Origin: Antedon bifida
Taxonomy: Eukaryota; Echinodermata; Crinoidea; Comatulida; Antedonidae
DNA length: 64,000 nt
Reading direction: 5' to 3'
Assembly (NCBI GenBank): GCA_963402885.1
Contig: OY727098.1
Span: 5,885,001-5,949,000, forward strand
Shown here: positions 1 through 12,002 of the stretch, piece by piece
Layout of the letters: the number at the start of each line of letters is the position of its first letter
Numbering within the stretch: the stretch's first letter is position 1
Notes under the pieces: generated by a model
Seen by the model: the letters and a program-made list of their open reading frames with translations, nothing else
Told to the model about the DNA's origin: nothing
The model's database searches: none
Made by a program: the position numbers and the translations under genes

Positions 1-414
1 AAAATCGCGACTCCATCCACAGTAGAGCTTTATAGAGCACTTAAACTTACGTCAGAGACAGGTGAATGCCTTAATGAGTAAGTGTATTTCATTGAAACAT
101 TGTTTTAAGTCAGTCAAAAAAATAAAAGGCATATAATCCAACACGTCACAAATTCCCACTTAAAAATAGTAAACAACAATATCAAATTATAGATAGATCC
201 CAGGCACATATCTAAAGCCAGGACCATCCTAGTTTAAAAGGCTATGAGGCATAGAAAAATGTACAATAGTTTTATTAAAAACTTGATTTTCAACAGTCAC
301 CATTAGATATCACTTTTTCTTTATCCAAATGACATGTGATGCATAATTAACCAATCAAATTCCAAGAATACAATCAGATGTGTTATAAATATGTTTTGTA
401 TTCTTTTTGTTTAG

Positions 415-901
415 TTCCCAAGAAAGCTTACGTGCCAAAGTTCTGACACATTCTCAGAACAGTCCCAGACTTCTCCAAGAGCAGAGATCATTTTCTAGCG
501 AAGAGCTGCGAATAAAATCATTCAAAGAAGACCCTTACCCAAGACCGTCGTCACAATTATCAAGAGGCGAAAAGCATTCACGGCAAGCATCGAGACATCA
601 CAAGCAATCTTCTCAACGCTTATCACGCGAGAGTTTGAAATTGTCCACTACCGATGTCCGAGGAAGTACTAGTAGTTTAAATTCAGTAGGTAGTGATTCA
701 AGTCAAGGGTCAAACAGTGCACGTCCAACCACCACCCGTCGACACAAGAGTACGGTAGGACCAACGATGAAGCGTGGTGGCCGAGAGCTTCCGCTAGATC
801 CTAAAACTGCGAGAAAAGCTGAACAGCATAGAGTCAACTTGAAAACGTCAATGACGCGTCGAGATAGGAGCGCTACTAGAAAGGGTTCAAGTGGAAAGTA
901 G
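415..901 (+). CDS. Terminal coding exon of an unrecognised gene (partial)
   Basis: An open frame follows a good acceptor (pyrimidine-rich tract ending TTTAG at 410-414) and ends at TAG 899-901. It encodes about 161 residues rich in Ser, Arg, Lys and Gln. No folded domain, signal peptide or membrane segment is visible; it looks like a disordered basic C-terminal tail with Ser-rich patches that could be phosphorylated, ending in a KGSSGK-like basic cluster. There is no convincing ATG at the start, and the acceptor sits in frame, so this is the last exon of a gene whose upstream exons lie left of the window. The opposite-strand frame over 703-987 looks like a shadow. I do not recognise the family. 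The AT-rich sequence after the stop, with AATAAA at 1950-1955, is a plausible 3' UTR. Confidence 0.6.
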
Positions 902-1955
902 AATCTAGCTGTAGCTTTATGATGAAGAAGATGATTTGAAGTGACGTTAAAGTGACATTTATTTTTTTTCCTGTGAGAATGAAGCAATGTAATAATGTAT
1001 GTTGAATGCTGATGTGGTTATTTTGTTGATATAAGTTTGAATCTCTATACAGTTTTCTAGGTTATAGCCAATATGTGTGTGTAACCTTTAATGTATGGTG
1101 TGGGATTGCTAACTTGGTCAGCAAACAAGAATGACTTGGTTAGTTACTGACTAGGTTAGTTACTGACTAGGTTAGCTACTGACTAGGTTAGTTACTGACT
1201 TGGTTAGTTACTGACTAGGTTAGTTACTGACTAGGTTAGCTACTGACTAGATTAGCTACTGACTAGGTTAGTTACTGATAAGCTTTGAGGTTTGAAAAAA
1301 GTCGCAGAATATCTTGATATAGAAACTGTTATTTATTCTATTTACATAGAAAATGGCTAAATTAATGGAAATGATCTTAAGAATAGTTTAGAGTAGTTCA
1401 ATGAAACATTTGCTAAAATATAGTAGCATTTTTAAGATGATAAATATCCAGCCATGTTTCTACAATATGAAATCACCTTTATTTAAACATGATGGCATTT
1501 GGTAAATTAATAAATCAATTATTCTTACCAGTTTTAAATCTACAACCTATAAATGTTATCTCACCTACTACTTAGCAGCGCAATATATCTTAAAATCCGT
1601 CCTTTTGGCTATCTAAGCATCAATTTTTTAACATAGAAAGAATAAATATACAGAATATATATATATATATATAGATAGTAAAGTTATTAAGCCTTAGACT
1701 CTTTTCCCTAAACATAGTAGACTACATAATCTATATATATTTATTAATTCAATTGTTTTGAATTATATACTAGATTTATAGACTAATTAAGACTTTTATA
1801 AAAAATATGGTATAGTTGTATTGTTTATATGCACCTCATTATATGTATGTACATTTCTATAAAAGGTTTTGAAAGACAAGAACAGACATGTTTGCAATTG
1901 TCTGTGCAATATTATAGTTTATACATCCATTTATATGGTTGATTATAAAAATAAA
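902..1955 (+). other. Probable 3' UTR of the first gene
   Basis: This AT-rich stretch after the stop at 901 has no coding potential that I can see. It contains a 16-bp minisatellite (about 1133-1284) and a TA dinucleotide run near 1655-1672. AATAAA occurs at 1950-1955 and is the candidate polyadenylation signal. The extent is inferred only from that hexamer. Confidence 0.35.
1133..1284. repeat. 16-bp minisatellite
   Basis: About nine imperfect tandem copies of a 16-bp unit close to GACTAGGTTAGTTACT. Variants change GGTT to GATT, AGTT to AGCT, and TAGG to TTGG. It lies in the probable 3' UTR of the first gene. Confidence 0.9.
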
Positions 1956-4208
1956 TTATCATTTTACATGGTCTTATTTACAGTGGATTATAAATCTAAT
2001 GATAGTGGTTCTATATCGTCTTCCCAGTAAAAATATAAATGTATACAACCCAAACTGATATTATTGTGGTTTTATCCAGTATGCCATTTTTTTATGACTG
2101 ACTGACTTTAAAGCAAATGATATAGCATGTGTGTACTGTATACTATATATTCACTTTATTTCTTGCCATTTGCAGTTTCAAAAGCATGCATTTAATTTGT
2201 TTTTACAAACACTATAGTCACAGTCTTTTTTGTTAGATACAACATTTATTAATTCCATTTTTATTTTGTTTCCATTATCTTTCAAAACTTCCACATTTTT
2301 GGTTTCATTTCGTTTATTATATTTAGACTACATTCCGTGAATTATTCTCAGTACTTTTCTAATTTAATTTATTAATATGGTACCATTTAATTTATATCGT
2401 GTTTGTCACTATATAATGTGTTTTAATTAATTTAATTCAAATGTTTATGTTTAATAAAATTATTCACTTGTCTTCCTTGTAAATTGGGTAATCCGTAAAT
2501 TGCCACACCCCTGCCACACCCTTAGGTAAGTGGTATGATTATATAATATGTCTTGATATGCATATTAGTAACTAATTCAATGTATTGATACAAACAATTA
2601 ATACTACAATTCTACTACAACGCTACCAAATGCTGTTACAGCGTATGCATTTTATATATAGAAGTTAAAAACATTTAGTTTAAAATGGTTATAATGGGTT
2701 TATAAATCAAAATCTTGGTCTTATTTCTAATTTTTTATTTGGTATATGGGGTAGATTGATAGGAACTAATATTGTATGTTATCACAAACTTCTGGTACCA
2801 AAAATATCAGCAAAATATTTGAATATTTTTTATCACCTTAGATTAAAATAAGCATAGCACTTACTTGGTCTGAAACAGCCTTAAGAAGGTCTGCGGTGCT
2901 AAATAGATGATGTGGTAACTGGTATTAAAGCAATTTTTGGGTGTGGGAAGTTTTTGGTTGTGTAATTTAAGCAGTGATGTAGAGATGAAAACAGCAGACT
3001 GCTTAAGTTTGGAATAATGAGGTGGGAGAATGATAAAAAAAAAATTATTTAATGTATTTTATTGTATATTTTTGGTATTATATTAAAATGTTTTTTTGGT
3101 GATTGGTTAATTTCAAAATGTGGCAAAAAACATATTTGGATGTAAAATATTAGATGGATGATGATTGGTGAATTTCAAGATGTGTGAAATACCATATTTG
3201 GATGCGAGATATGATAATGTGGTCATTTGATTTAATGTAGTTTGAATAATGTAGTTAATGTGAGAACATGAATTCATTAGACTATCCAAAAGAGCATTGA
3301 ATGCTGCCAAGTGTGACAGTCTGTCTGTGTGTGTGCGCCTGCTGGTCTGCAAAATATTATAACAAATTATTTTTTGATTATGTAAATAATATAGAATTTA
3401 TGCTTGTTTGTTCTTGAAAATTTTGCACTAATAAATATCAGTTTCAATATTTTGTTTGTGATGTTACATTTGTTATGTTTTAAAGATTCAAAGAAATTTT
3501 ATTGCTTCATTTAAAATGGAAAATCATTTTGCTTGGCATAATGATAATTAAGTAACTGGGAAACATATTTATAAACTCAAAAATATAGCAACTCTTATGT
3601 CATCCAAGTGATCCTACATTTTTTTTGTTTTTAACTTCTGTATATATCTTTTAAATTAGGCCTACTGTGTATTTATGTTATAATTTTTATTTACTTTTAA
3701 ATTATAACTGGACCATTTTGGAAAGCAGTACTGCGTTACTGAAAATGCAATCCAGTCAAAAGAAAGAATAAATAATAAATAAATAAATAATAAAACAACA
3801 AGAAAAGGCAATTGAAAAAGGCAATTTTAAAATAAGCTGTGCCATATTCATCAATATTGAAAGAACAGATGTAAAAAATGCTTTCAATTTGTTTCGACAA
3901 CAAACAACAATACAATACAACGTATTTAAATTAGCAAAATTTATTATTTTATACACAGTATATACTAGACAAATTTTAATGCAAAGTGATTGTTCAATTT
4001 AAAATCAAAATCCCTGAATTGCATAATATCTCCTCTTCATCAACTGGCTGGCTTCCTGATCAATTTCATTAGTTCAAAACTAGAATTCTATTCGCCATGA
4101 CCCATTCTTTATATTGGACAGGAAACCTCCTCCACAATGTGACCCCCTCTGATTCAGGATTGTGTATACAAAACATGATCTACTCAACGTCATATTAGGT
4201 TCTCCATG
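1956..4208. other. Gene-free intergenic stretch
   Basis: No exon or known repeat family is recognised here. There is an imperfect direct repeat of about 67 bp (roughly 3100-3210, around 'GATTGGT..ATTTCAA'). The part closest to 4209 is the expected 3' UTR of MTG1; on the minus strand AATAAA at 3945-3940, about 265 bp past the MTG1 stop, is the best candidate poly(A) signal. Confidence 0.5.
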
Positions 4209-7200
4209 CTATGCATCATCCAACGTCACTCGGCCTAACTCTCCTTTACGGAATGCCCGCAACATCATATCTGCAGCTCTAAACATATCCGGCCTTCTCA
4301 CAACTGAACCTGCAATGTAATGTATGTTTTGCAGTTACCACATTACTGACAATAATACGTTTGAAGCAAATGATTAATTAAATAAAAGTCTACTTTAGAA
4401 AAGTGTTGTATTCATTGATGAAAAATAGAATTGAAGAATATTTGCATTCATTGAAAATCTGTCCTAACTCGGCTTTGCCTTGTTAATTAGAACAATCTCA
4501 ATCTCAAACTCATAAAATGTCCTCTGATTAAACATTCATCTGTATACAGTAGTATTGCTGTTATTTATTAATAGTAATGTAAATTAAATAAAAGCTGAGC
4601 TCATCGGTGTTGATGTTATTACAAACAGTAGTCTTTGATTTTTGTGAAAAATATTAGAAAAAAAGACAATTTCTTACCATCATATGTTTTTAATAAGATA
4701 GTTTTCTTGTGTTTGTCCGCTATGTGAAATAAAACTTGCATAATATCATCTGTAGGGTTGTCCAACTCAAAATATTCAACATATCTATTAAAAAAAATTA
4801 GTATTATTTTTATAAAAATAGCAAAAATAGTTTGCAATGCTTTATATATAAATTTTATAAATGGATTTTAAAATTGCAATAACAACATTTCATAATTTAC
4901 TTATGGGCTTCTTGTTTGTTGAGTATGTACAGCAAATAATCACAGATTATGTCAATTCCAACTCGGTGATCTGGTATTGTTCCTTAGTAAAGAAGAAAAA
5001 TAAAAGAAAACAATCAGAAACTGAACTGAAGTACTTTGCAAAAGTTCAAGGAAAACTATTCGGAGAGAGAGGGCTTACTACTTGATATTACTATTGATTG
5101 ATATAATATCACTACTAGTCCATGTTAAAAGAATACAGAGGGCGTACTATTTATTATCTCATATGCAAGATACAGGTAAGTCATAAGCTTTTGTGACAAT
5201 ATATACATTTTCCTGAAAATCAATAGGCATGTTCTGTAAGTATATACCTATTAACTTAAAAACAAACAAAGCAAGTACTGTTCTTAGCACAATTCTATAT
5301 TACCAAACAATCCCCTTCACATACAGTAAACTCACACTTTCAATTTTGTTCATAAAGCTTCATTTTATATTTCTGAAATATTAGCAGTCTATATGACAGC
5401 CTATGACCCTAAAGATCATGAAAGGTCAATTATGCAAGAGAAAACAAGCCTACTTTAAGTATAAGAATCGTCAAGAATTTGGCCTTACCACAAACAGCTA
5501 GTTTCATACCAATATCTGGATGTTGTATCTGGGGAGTGAGGACTCCTGGTGTGTCGTATAACCATATTGTTGGCCTTTCATTCACCTGTAACAGTATAGA
5601 GGAAAGACTGTTGTTTACCTTAGGAGTGGTTAGGGAGGAGTAAAGATGGAGAAGACAGTACAGTAGTGGCATATACAGAGGAGATTATACATTGTGAGAG
5701 AGCTCTACAATTGCAGTAAAATAGCATGGACAGGAATCAACAGGCGTTAGAACAGGATTGGATATATTATGAGACAGACCGACAGAATCCCATGAGTAGC
5801 CCTACACTGGACATCTGAAGGACAAAGAGTTGGTGTTACACTAATGAGGATGGAACCCATTTGACGCCTAATAAGCTTCACAATGTCAATTAGTCGCATA
5901 TAGTCGCACATACCAGAATGTAGTATCATGAAGCCTCTGGAATTCTAATTTTAATTAATCTTTCTAAGCTAAAAAATGGTTAGGTATGTTACCACATTCA
6001 TAAAGTTACATATATCATCTTTATTCAAATGAAGTAACCATACACACAAAATATATTTTTTGCAGATGCTGAAATAATGTGTAGTCAACTAACCTAACCT
6101 AAAAAATAAAATTATTAAAACCTTACTTTAATTTTATGTAAAACAGATCTAGTTACTCCTGGTGTTGGTCCTGTGCTTGTTCCTCTTCCTAGAATCAAAA
6201 GATATTACATATAAATAATGTTGGGCTTTTTAGTTCACATTCCAGACGTTTGGATTACATTTGAACTACTAATTCCAACGTTTTACCTTTTTTTAAATGT
6301 AGTCTCCTCATTGCATTAATTAAAGATGACTTCCCAACATTTGGTATCCCTGTACACAAAATGGAATATTCCACTTCTTCATCCCTGTTATACCTTTCAC
6401 TAGATTCAATTATTTCAACAATTTTTGGCATAACCTTGAAAAGAATTATTTGTGTTAAGCCTTGTCTACACTATCAAACTTTATGTGACAAACAAATGTG
6501 ATGTGCCCATATATGGACATGATGATGTCATATCACTACCATATTTAAGAATATCACTCCCATATTTAGGTATATCACACTTTTTTTGTCAAACTAGTTT
6601 GATAGTGTAGACAAAAAAAGTGTAAAACAAACTTAACTATGATACCGTATTAACATTTTTATATTACCATATATCCTCGTGTATAACCCCACTTCAGGTC
6701 TAATCCCCACCCCCTACTGTATGTCTGATTTCACAAAAAGGCATATACCTGGGTATAATCTCAGTATTAACTTTTGATCTACAACAAGTTCTGATGAGTT
6801 TTTACAAGAAATGCTTACCAATAATTTCCCAGGATATAGTCCCACTTACCAAAGTCAGCCCAATTTCGTGTTCTAGGGGTGGGATTATGCCTGAGGACGG
6901 TATTTTTTTTAGACTCTTGCCAATGTTGTCATGTGTACATACTCTTGTTACACTTTATTGCCTTGTTGGTTATAAGGGATGTTAAGAGGTTGGTCATGTG
7001 TACAAAAGGAAAATGTTCAAATGGTTGATAATACCTTTTTAGCAGATCGACTGTGTTGGGTTAAACATTCACAAAACATCATTTGTTTGTTTTCTCTTTC
7101 TTCTTTTAAATTATCAATAATCATCTAAGTAACAAAAAATAACAGATTCACAAAAAATTGTTGGTTTTTAAATAATTGTTTTTTTATTTAAAAACATTTT

Positions 7201-8850
7201 CTTCACTACTCACACTAATGTTAATAAACACTTTAAAATATTTAATAACTTAAAGATGTATTGTCCCCCAAAAACATGAAAAATGAAGATTAATTAAATC
7301 AGACTTTGAATATGTTATTTTGTAGTTTTAATAAAGTTAATCATTTCCATAGAAAAAGAAACGAAAAAAAATCATGTTTTCACTTATAAAATGACAAAAT
7401 AAATGGTTAAATTCAACCAAAAATACATTGGCTGGCAGCCAATTTGACCATTTTTTTGCTTTAAATTACATTTTTTTCAAGTAAATACATTTTTTTTCGA
7501 TCCAATTTTTGGTCAAAGTGGATAACTATTATGTTACATTAAAATAGAATATTCAACAAAAAATTGTTTAAGAATTATTTTTTCAGGGGCACAATACATC
7601 TTTAATTGAAATAATTAATAACTTAAGTGAAATACTTAATATTTCATGATTGGTGAATACGGTCACATGGTTCATCGGACTGTTTAGTGGATATGATATA
7701 TATACAAATTATTTTTGTATAACTTTTAGTTTTGTCTGTGCTTTACTATGGTTTTAAACATTGTTCATTGTTCATTTTAAATTGCAGTGTTTTAACAAAG
7801 ATTTTCTGATTTTTATTCTTATATGTATTAGACCAATAAATGAAATTGGAATTGAATTTGATTGCTGTTCTCCCACAGGACACAGTGGCAATAACCACCA
7901 ATCACACTTAAGTGAAACTTTTGTCATTAATACTAAGTATTTCACTCAAGTATAAGTGTAATTAAATATTGAAAACAGACACAGAATTATTGATGTTCCT
8001 TTTATCAGTAAAACACTTACTTTTGTTTTATCCAAATCAGCAAGGTCCATTTTATTTAGAACCAGCAAACTTGGTCTAACACCCATCAACTCTTTCAGTA
8101 TTGTGTTTCTTCCTGCTATAGGAATGTTTAATTAATATAGGAGTTTTTTGTTGTAAATAAAGAGAATTGTTCGATGTTGAAGAGGATTATGAATGGGTTT
8201 AAATGAGAGAATCAAGGTTATTATTTTGTAAACATTTCTATATATTTAGGCACATGTGGCCAAGGATTACCGATAGCAAAGGAATCACTGTCAGATATAG
8301 GTGGTAATCCCCCAGATACTGGGGCTATTTTGTGAACCAGTTCACCAGGGTAACCCTTACTTGTCTTAGATAATGAACAGGTTTATACTCCTCCAGAATT
8401 AGGAGAGAGTCGGCTCCTAGTTATTTCAAAACCAAACAAATTTGATATTTGAGGTTTAATATAATTTCATTTCTTGTACCTATTTTGAAATTTCATAATT
8501 GTGTTGTACCAAATAAAAAGAGGAATTAAGCTATTATGCCAGCCATTTCTTATTGTTGGTAACCTGTGATAACTTTTTCATTATAAAAGGATATTCTCGC
8601 ATCATGAACTTCAACTACTAAATCAACTTTCTTCAATGTTGCCATCATTTTCTTCATTCCTGAAATATGAAGTAGAAAAAATAAAAAAAGTATATTTATT
8701 TGGCCAATACGTTATAAATAACAATATATTATTAATGTTATTCGTTTTTTGTAGTAACTTGCCTTTTGCCATATGTGATGGAAACCAATGTGTCAGGTCT
8801 TTACTTCCAAACTGAAAGATTTGACGAAAGATTCGATCTGGTTTACTCAT
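4209..8850 (-). CDS. MTG1: Mitochondrial ribosome-associated GTPase 1 (MTG1/YlqF family)
   Basis: Coding exons, 5' to 3' on the minus strand: 8850-8763, 8659-8595, 8125-8021, 7124-7035, 6434-6287, 6188-6127, 5585-5489, 4784-4678, 4309-4209 (TAG at 4211-4209). The order of motifs is that of a circularly permuted GTPase: FPSHMAKG near the start, G4 NKMD at about residues 75-78, the P-loop GIPNVGKSS at about 145-153, and G3 DTPG at about 197-200. The family acts in mitochondrial large ribosomal subunit assembly at the matrix side of the inner membrane. The start at 8850 gives a short basic N-terminus that could be a targeting peptide. Phases do not close between 5489 and 4784, so a small exon (length 1 mod 3, a few residues) is missing from this model. 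Intron 1 is GC-AG and intron 2 is AT-AC. The visible parts total about 287 residues, against about 334 in human. Confidence 0.93.
5040..5255 (-). mobile_element. Dispersed repeat, copy in MTG1 intron
   Basis: The minus strand of this segment matches the plus strand of about 15215-15400, including the blocks AGAACATGCCTATTGATTTT, CAGGAAAATGTATATATT and CACAAAAGCTTAT. An unnamed interspersed element present twice in opposite orientation. Confidence 0.6.
6457..6615. mobile_element. MITE-A copy (MTG1 intron)
   Basis: Inverted-repeat element. The left end is close to CTGTCTACACTATCAAACTT and the right end is its complement (TTTGATAGTGTAGACA). The core carries GTGATGTGCCCATATATGG and its near-complement. 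Inserted between MTG1 exons 4 and 5. Confidence 0.9.
6666..6902. mobile_element. Repeat-C copy
   Basis: Ends resemble ACCGTATATCCTC..GTATAA on one side and a GGGTGGGATTATGCC block with GGACGGTAT on the other. The same family occurs at 57856-58105, 60962-61131 and, in part, at 30667-30745 and 21103-21163. Confidence 0.6.
7251..7605. mobile_element. MITE-B copy (MTG1 intron)
   Basis: Terminal inverted repeats TTAAAGATGTATTGTCCCC and the complement ending ACAATACATCTTTAA. Internal blocks (TTGGCTGGCAGCCAATTTGA, GATTAATTAAATCAGACTTT) are shared with 36629-36957 in reverse orientation. Confidence 0.85.
7621..7955. repeat. Degenerate repeat-G fragments
   Basis: Contains TGATTGGTGAATACGGTCAC near 7650 and a complementary block (GTGGCAATAACCACCAATCA) near 7885, with AAGTGAAATACTTAATATTT-like arms. 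Related to the inverted-repeat element at 49721-49871. Confidence 0.45.
8126..8594 (-). other. U12-type AT-AC intron of MTG1
   Basis: On the minus strand the exon ends ...GAT GCG AGA and the intron opens with ATATCCTTTT (8594-8585), an exact match to the U12 donor consensus. It closes with ...TTAAAC and the next exon reads ATT CCT ATA GCA GGA AGA AAC. The junction gives V-H-D-A-R/I-P-I-A-G-R-N, matching the conserved DARIPLSGRN stretch of human MTG1 with no missing residue. No GT-AG pairing nearby restores that sequence. A degenerate branch-site candidate (CTCCTATAT) sits about 10 nt before the acceptor. The interior holds SINE-like sequence around 8250-8405. Confidence 0.85.
8660..8762 (-). 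other. GC-AG intron of MTG1
   Basis: The donor reads AAAAG/GCAAGTTA and the acceptor reads ATTTCAG/GAATG. Splicing at GC restores the frame as H-M-A-K-G-M-K-K-M, matching the family's HMAKGLKKM. Using the GT four bases further in would shift the frame. The rest of the donor fits the strong consensus expected of GC donors. Confidence 0.85.
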
Positions 8851-9618
8851 CTTCTCACTATGACTATTTCAACAAAACTGAAATTAAAAACAAATATATT
8901 ATTATAAAAAGACAGTAGTAGGCTCCTAGACCTAGTAGTAGGCCCTATATAAAAAAAGAGTACAAGGAAAGCTAGAGTAGTATTAATTTAGTAACTTTAC
9001 ATAATACTGTAAACTTATACAATAATATAGGTTAAAATAAAGTAATTAAATTTAAATATTCCTATCGCAATACAAATTACTAATGTAGGTACGAACTGAC
9101 CAAAAACTATCGTTAGTAACTTTTTCAGTGATGAATTGGTGGTTACAGCAGTAGTAGTAGGTCTCCTCCCGTCTCCTGCCTACTACCTACTTTATATCAT
9201 CGGCTGCTAACTAGGACTACTTACTCACCTAAAACTATTCCTGTAACCTTAACATACGATTAAGATGACATGCATGTAATTGTTCATTACATTTATAAAA
9301 ACTGAATATTATTTTTCATCCTTTTTTAGGAACATGCTGTTTCGTTTTCGTGTTTATGCTTTTATTTGTATACGAAGAAGTCACAACTGAAATACTCGTC
9401 CGAAGAAGAGATGACCTAAATTTGACCCGGAAGCTATCAAAACTTAAAATTATGGACAGTCTAGTCGTTTGCCACGTTGATTTCTATTTCCATAATAAAA
9501 AGCCGGTAGGAAATCGACCCAGAAAGTGAATATAGGACGTTTACTAATACATAATTTGTTCAAATTTGTAATAATATAATTCTGCTTTTGTGACATCTAA
9601 GTTATAATTTACTGTCGG
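8851..9618. promoter_or_regulatory. Shared MTG1/SEC31A promoter region and SEC31A exon 1
   Basis: The start of MTG1 (minus) and a consensus donor CGG/GTGAGT at 9618/9619 (plus) face away from each other within about 770 bp. The SEC31A ATG exon begins at a splice acceptor, so a non-coding first exon ending at 9618 is likely. No transposon is evident here, unlike the flanks. Transcription start sites are not visible from sequence. Confidence 0.5.
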
Positions 9619-9791
9619 GTGAGTAATTCTATATTAATGAAAACATTCTGTTTCACTGCCTGAACATTCTCTTGTTAGCCCTCCCACCCCAGCAGCATAG
9701 AAAGAATCGTTATGTTTTACCCCGCAGGTATGAGTTGCGTTAGGCGACCGGTTTTCATATATATGGTACCACGTACTAAATTCTGGGCCTA

Positions 9792-10384
9792 GACATTTAA
9801 TCTAAGAATATCATGTTTTTGTTTAAATAATTGAACAAAATTAAGAATTAGAATAGGGCGTAGATAACTGATCATACTTCTGGACTACCTAGCTCGATCG
9901 TCGAAATTAGAGAAGTTCTAGCTATTTTATTTTATGAAATTATGTATTATTAATAAGGCCACCTGTCGGTACACTCTCAACACATCATCTGTCTACTCTA
10001 TGCGTGTCATAAACTCTTAAGAAAATACAGACACGTCAACGTTAGTAGGCCTATAAAATGGTATTCATATTAACTTTTAATCTAGAATAGAATACACAGT
10101 ATTAACATTTTATTTCAATATGAGTTAATAATAATAATAATTAATATTATTAAATGTTCTTTTTATGATTTGTACTTTTGTTTGTTATTCTTAATTACTC
10201 CATGTTCTTAATAGATAATATTATTTTATGTTAATATTGGTAGTGTCAGTGTCATCATATGTATGAAGATTTTTTAATCATGCAATACCATGGAGTATGT
10301 CAGTAGAGATTTGATGTAAAATTATTATCAGATATATATTACCAATAATATTATTTGAATTGTTTGTTTTATTTAATATTTAAT
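9792..10384. repeat. 593-bp tandem duplication, copy 1
   Basis: Starts GACATTTAATCTAAGAATAT and is followed directly by the second copy at 10385. The two copies look identical when read side by side. Lies in SEC31A intron 1. Confidence 0.95.
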
Positions 10385-10977
10385 GACATTTAATCTAAGA
10401 ATATCATGTTTTTGTTTAAATAATTGAACAAAATTAAGAATTAGAATAGGGCGTAGATAACTGATCATACTTCTGGACTACCTAGCTCGATCGTCGAAAT
10501 TAGAGAAGTTCTAGCTATTTTATTTTATGAAATTATGTATTATTAATAAGGCCACCTGTCGGTACACTCTCAACACATCATCTGTCTACTCTATGCGTGT
10601 CATAAACTCTTAAGAAAATACAGACACGTCAACGTTAGTAGGCCTATAAAATGGTATTCATATTAACTTTTAATCTAGAATAGAATACACAGTATTAACA
10701 TTTTATTTCAATATGAGTTAATAATAATAATAATTAATATTATTAAATGTTCTTTTTATGATTTGTACTTTTGTTTGTTATTCTTAATTACTCCATGTTC
10801 TTAATAGATAATATTATTTTATGTTAATATTGGTAGTGTCAGTGTCATCATATGTATGAAGATTTTTTAATCATGCAATACCATGGAGTATGTCAGTAGA
10901 GATTTGATGTAAAATTATTATCAGATATATATTACCAATAATATTATTTGAATTGTTTGTTTTATTTAATATTTAAG
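10385..10977. repeat. 593-bp tandem duplication, copy 2
   Basis: Same sequence as 9792-10384 at an offset of 593 bp. The right border leads into unique sequence at GTCAAAAGTG. No differences were seen by eye, which suggests either a very recent event or an unmerged assembly duplicate. Confidence 0.95.
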
Positions 10978-12002
10978 TCAAAAGTGATTTAGTTTAATTC
11001 AGAAATTGAAGACCACCACAATGCCAAATAAAAAGAAGAATTTGCATCAACTGAAATGTGTAACTAGTTACTAAATTATGTTACAGTCATGACTTTAAAT
11101 TTCAACAAATTTTAGGTTTATCTAGTTGAAAATAATATACCACATTGTTACTGTTATCAGATAATTACATAACTGCATAGTTACCATATGCCATGAGTTA
11201 ATGTAAGAAGCTTTTTATAGTTTTCACTTTATTGTAAGTGTATTAAAAGTAATAATTAATATAGGAATAATTAACATCTAATTACTGTACAGGGATTAGT
11301 CAGTGTTTTCGTTTATTAAATCAATAGTGAAATATTTTGAAGGAATAATTGATAAATTTTACTTGATAAATAAAATCATAACTGTGTATGGAAAAGTAGT
11401 CATGACGCAGTCTGTACATAGTTAGATAAATGGTTAATTAAAAATAATAACAAAACTGTTTTTTTTTTCTGAAAATACATATACTGTATAAAATACTTTA
11501 TATTTTTGATACTGTAAGGTAAAGATACAGCTGTAAAAAGGGTAGTTTTGCAAGTTAAGTGAAAATATACAGTAATACAACTAAAATGTACTTTATTTTG
11601 TTTTTTGACATGAAATTAAAAAAGCATATTTTTTAGCAGAAATCTCCATTTCTTTCATACACCGTTCCTTTACACATGCCTACTGTACAATTGCATACAG
11701 TGCAGTATGTGTCATTTCCTCTGTACCCAGTCAACCATGACTAGATTTTTAAAAGTAAAACCGAGTAATTTGTAAAGCTTAAATGCCTAAATCAAGTTTT
11801 GCACTTTATTTTATCGTTCAATAGCTCATTAAATAAGGTCATTTTTATTTTTATTTTTAATCTAAAAACTTAAATTACAGTATAGTTGTAACTATTAACT
11901 GTATTTACTAATTAAGTAATGTTTATTACATTCAGTTATTATTACAGTATTATTAAAGATTATTTTACTCATTTTCAAATTAATTTACTTAGAGACGACA
12001 AA

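Noticed and set aside
5219-5228. Short candidate for the missing MTG1 microexon (TTAATAG between AAG and GTATAT near 5246)
   Set aside because: The length fits the phase, but it lies in repeat sequence and would replace the conserved Gly after Cys, so it was not added to the model.
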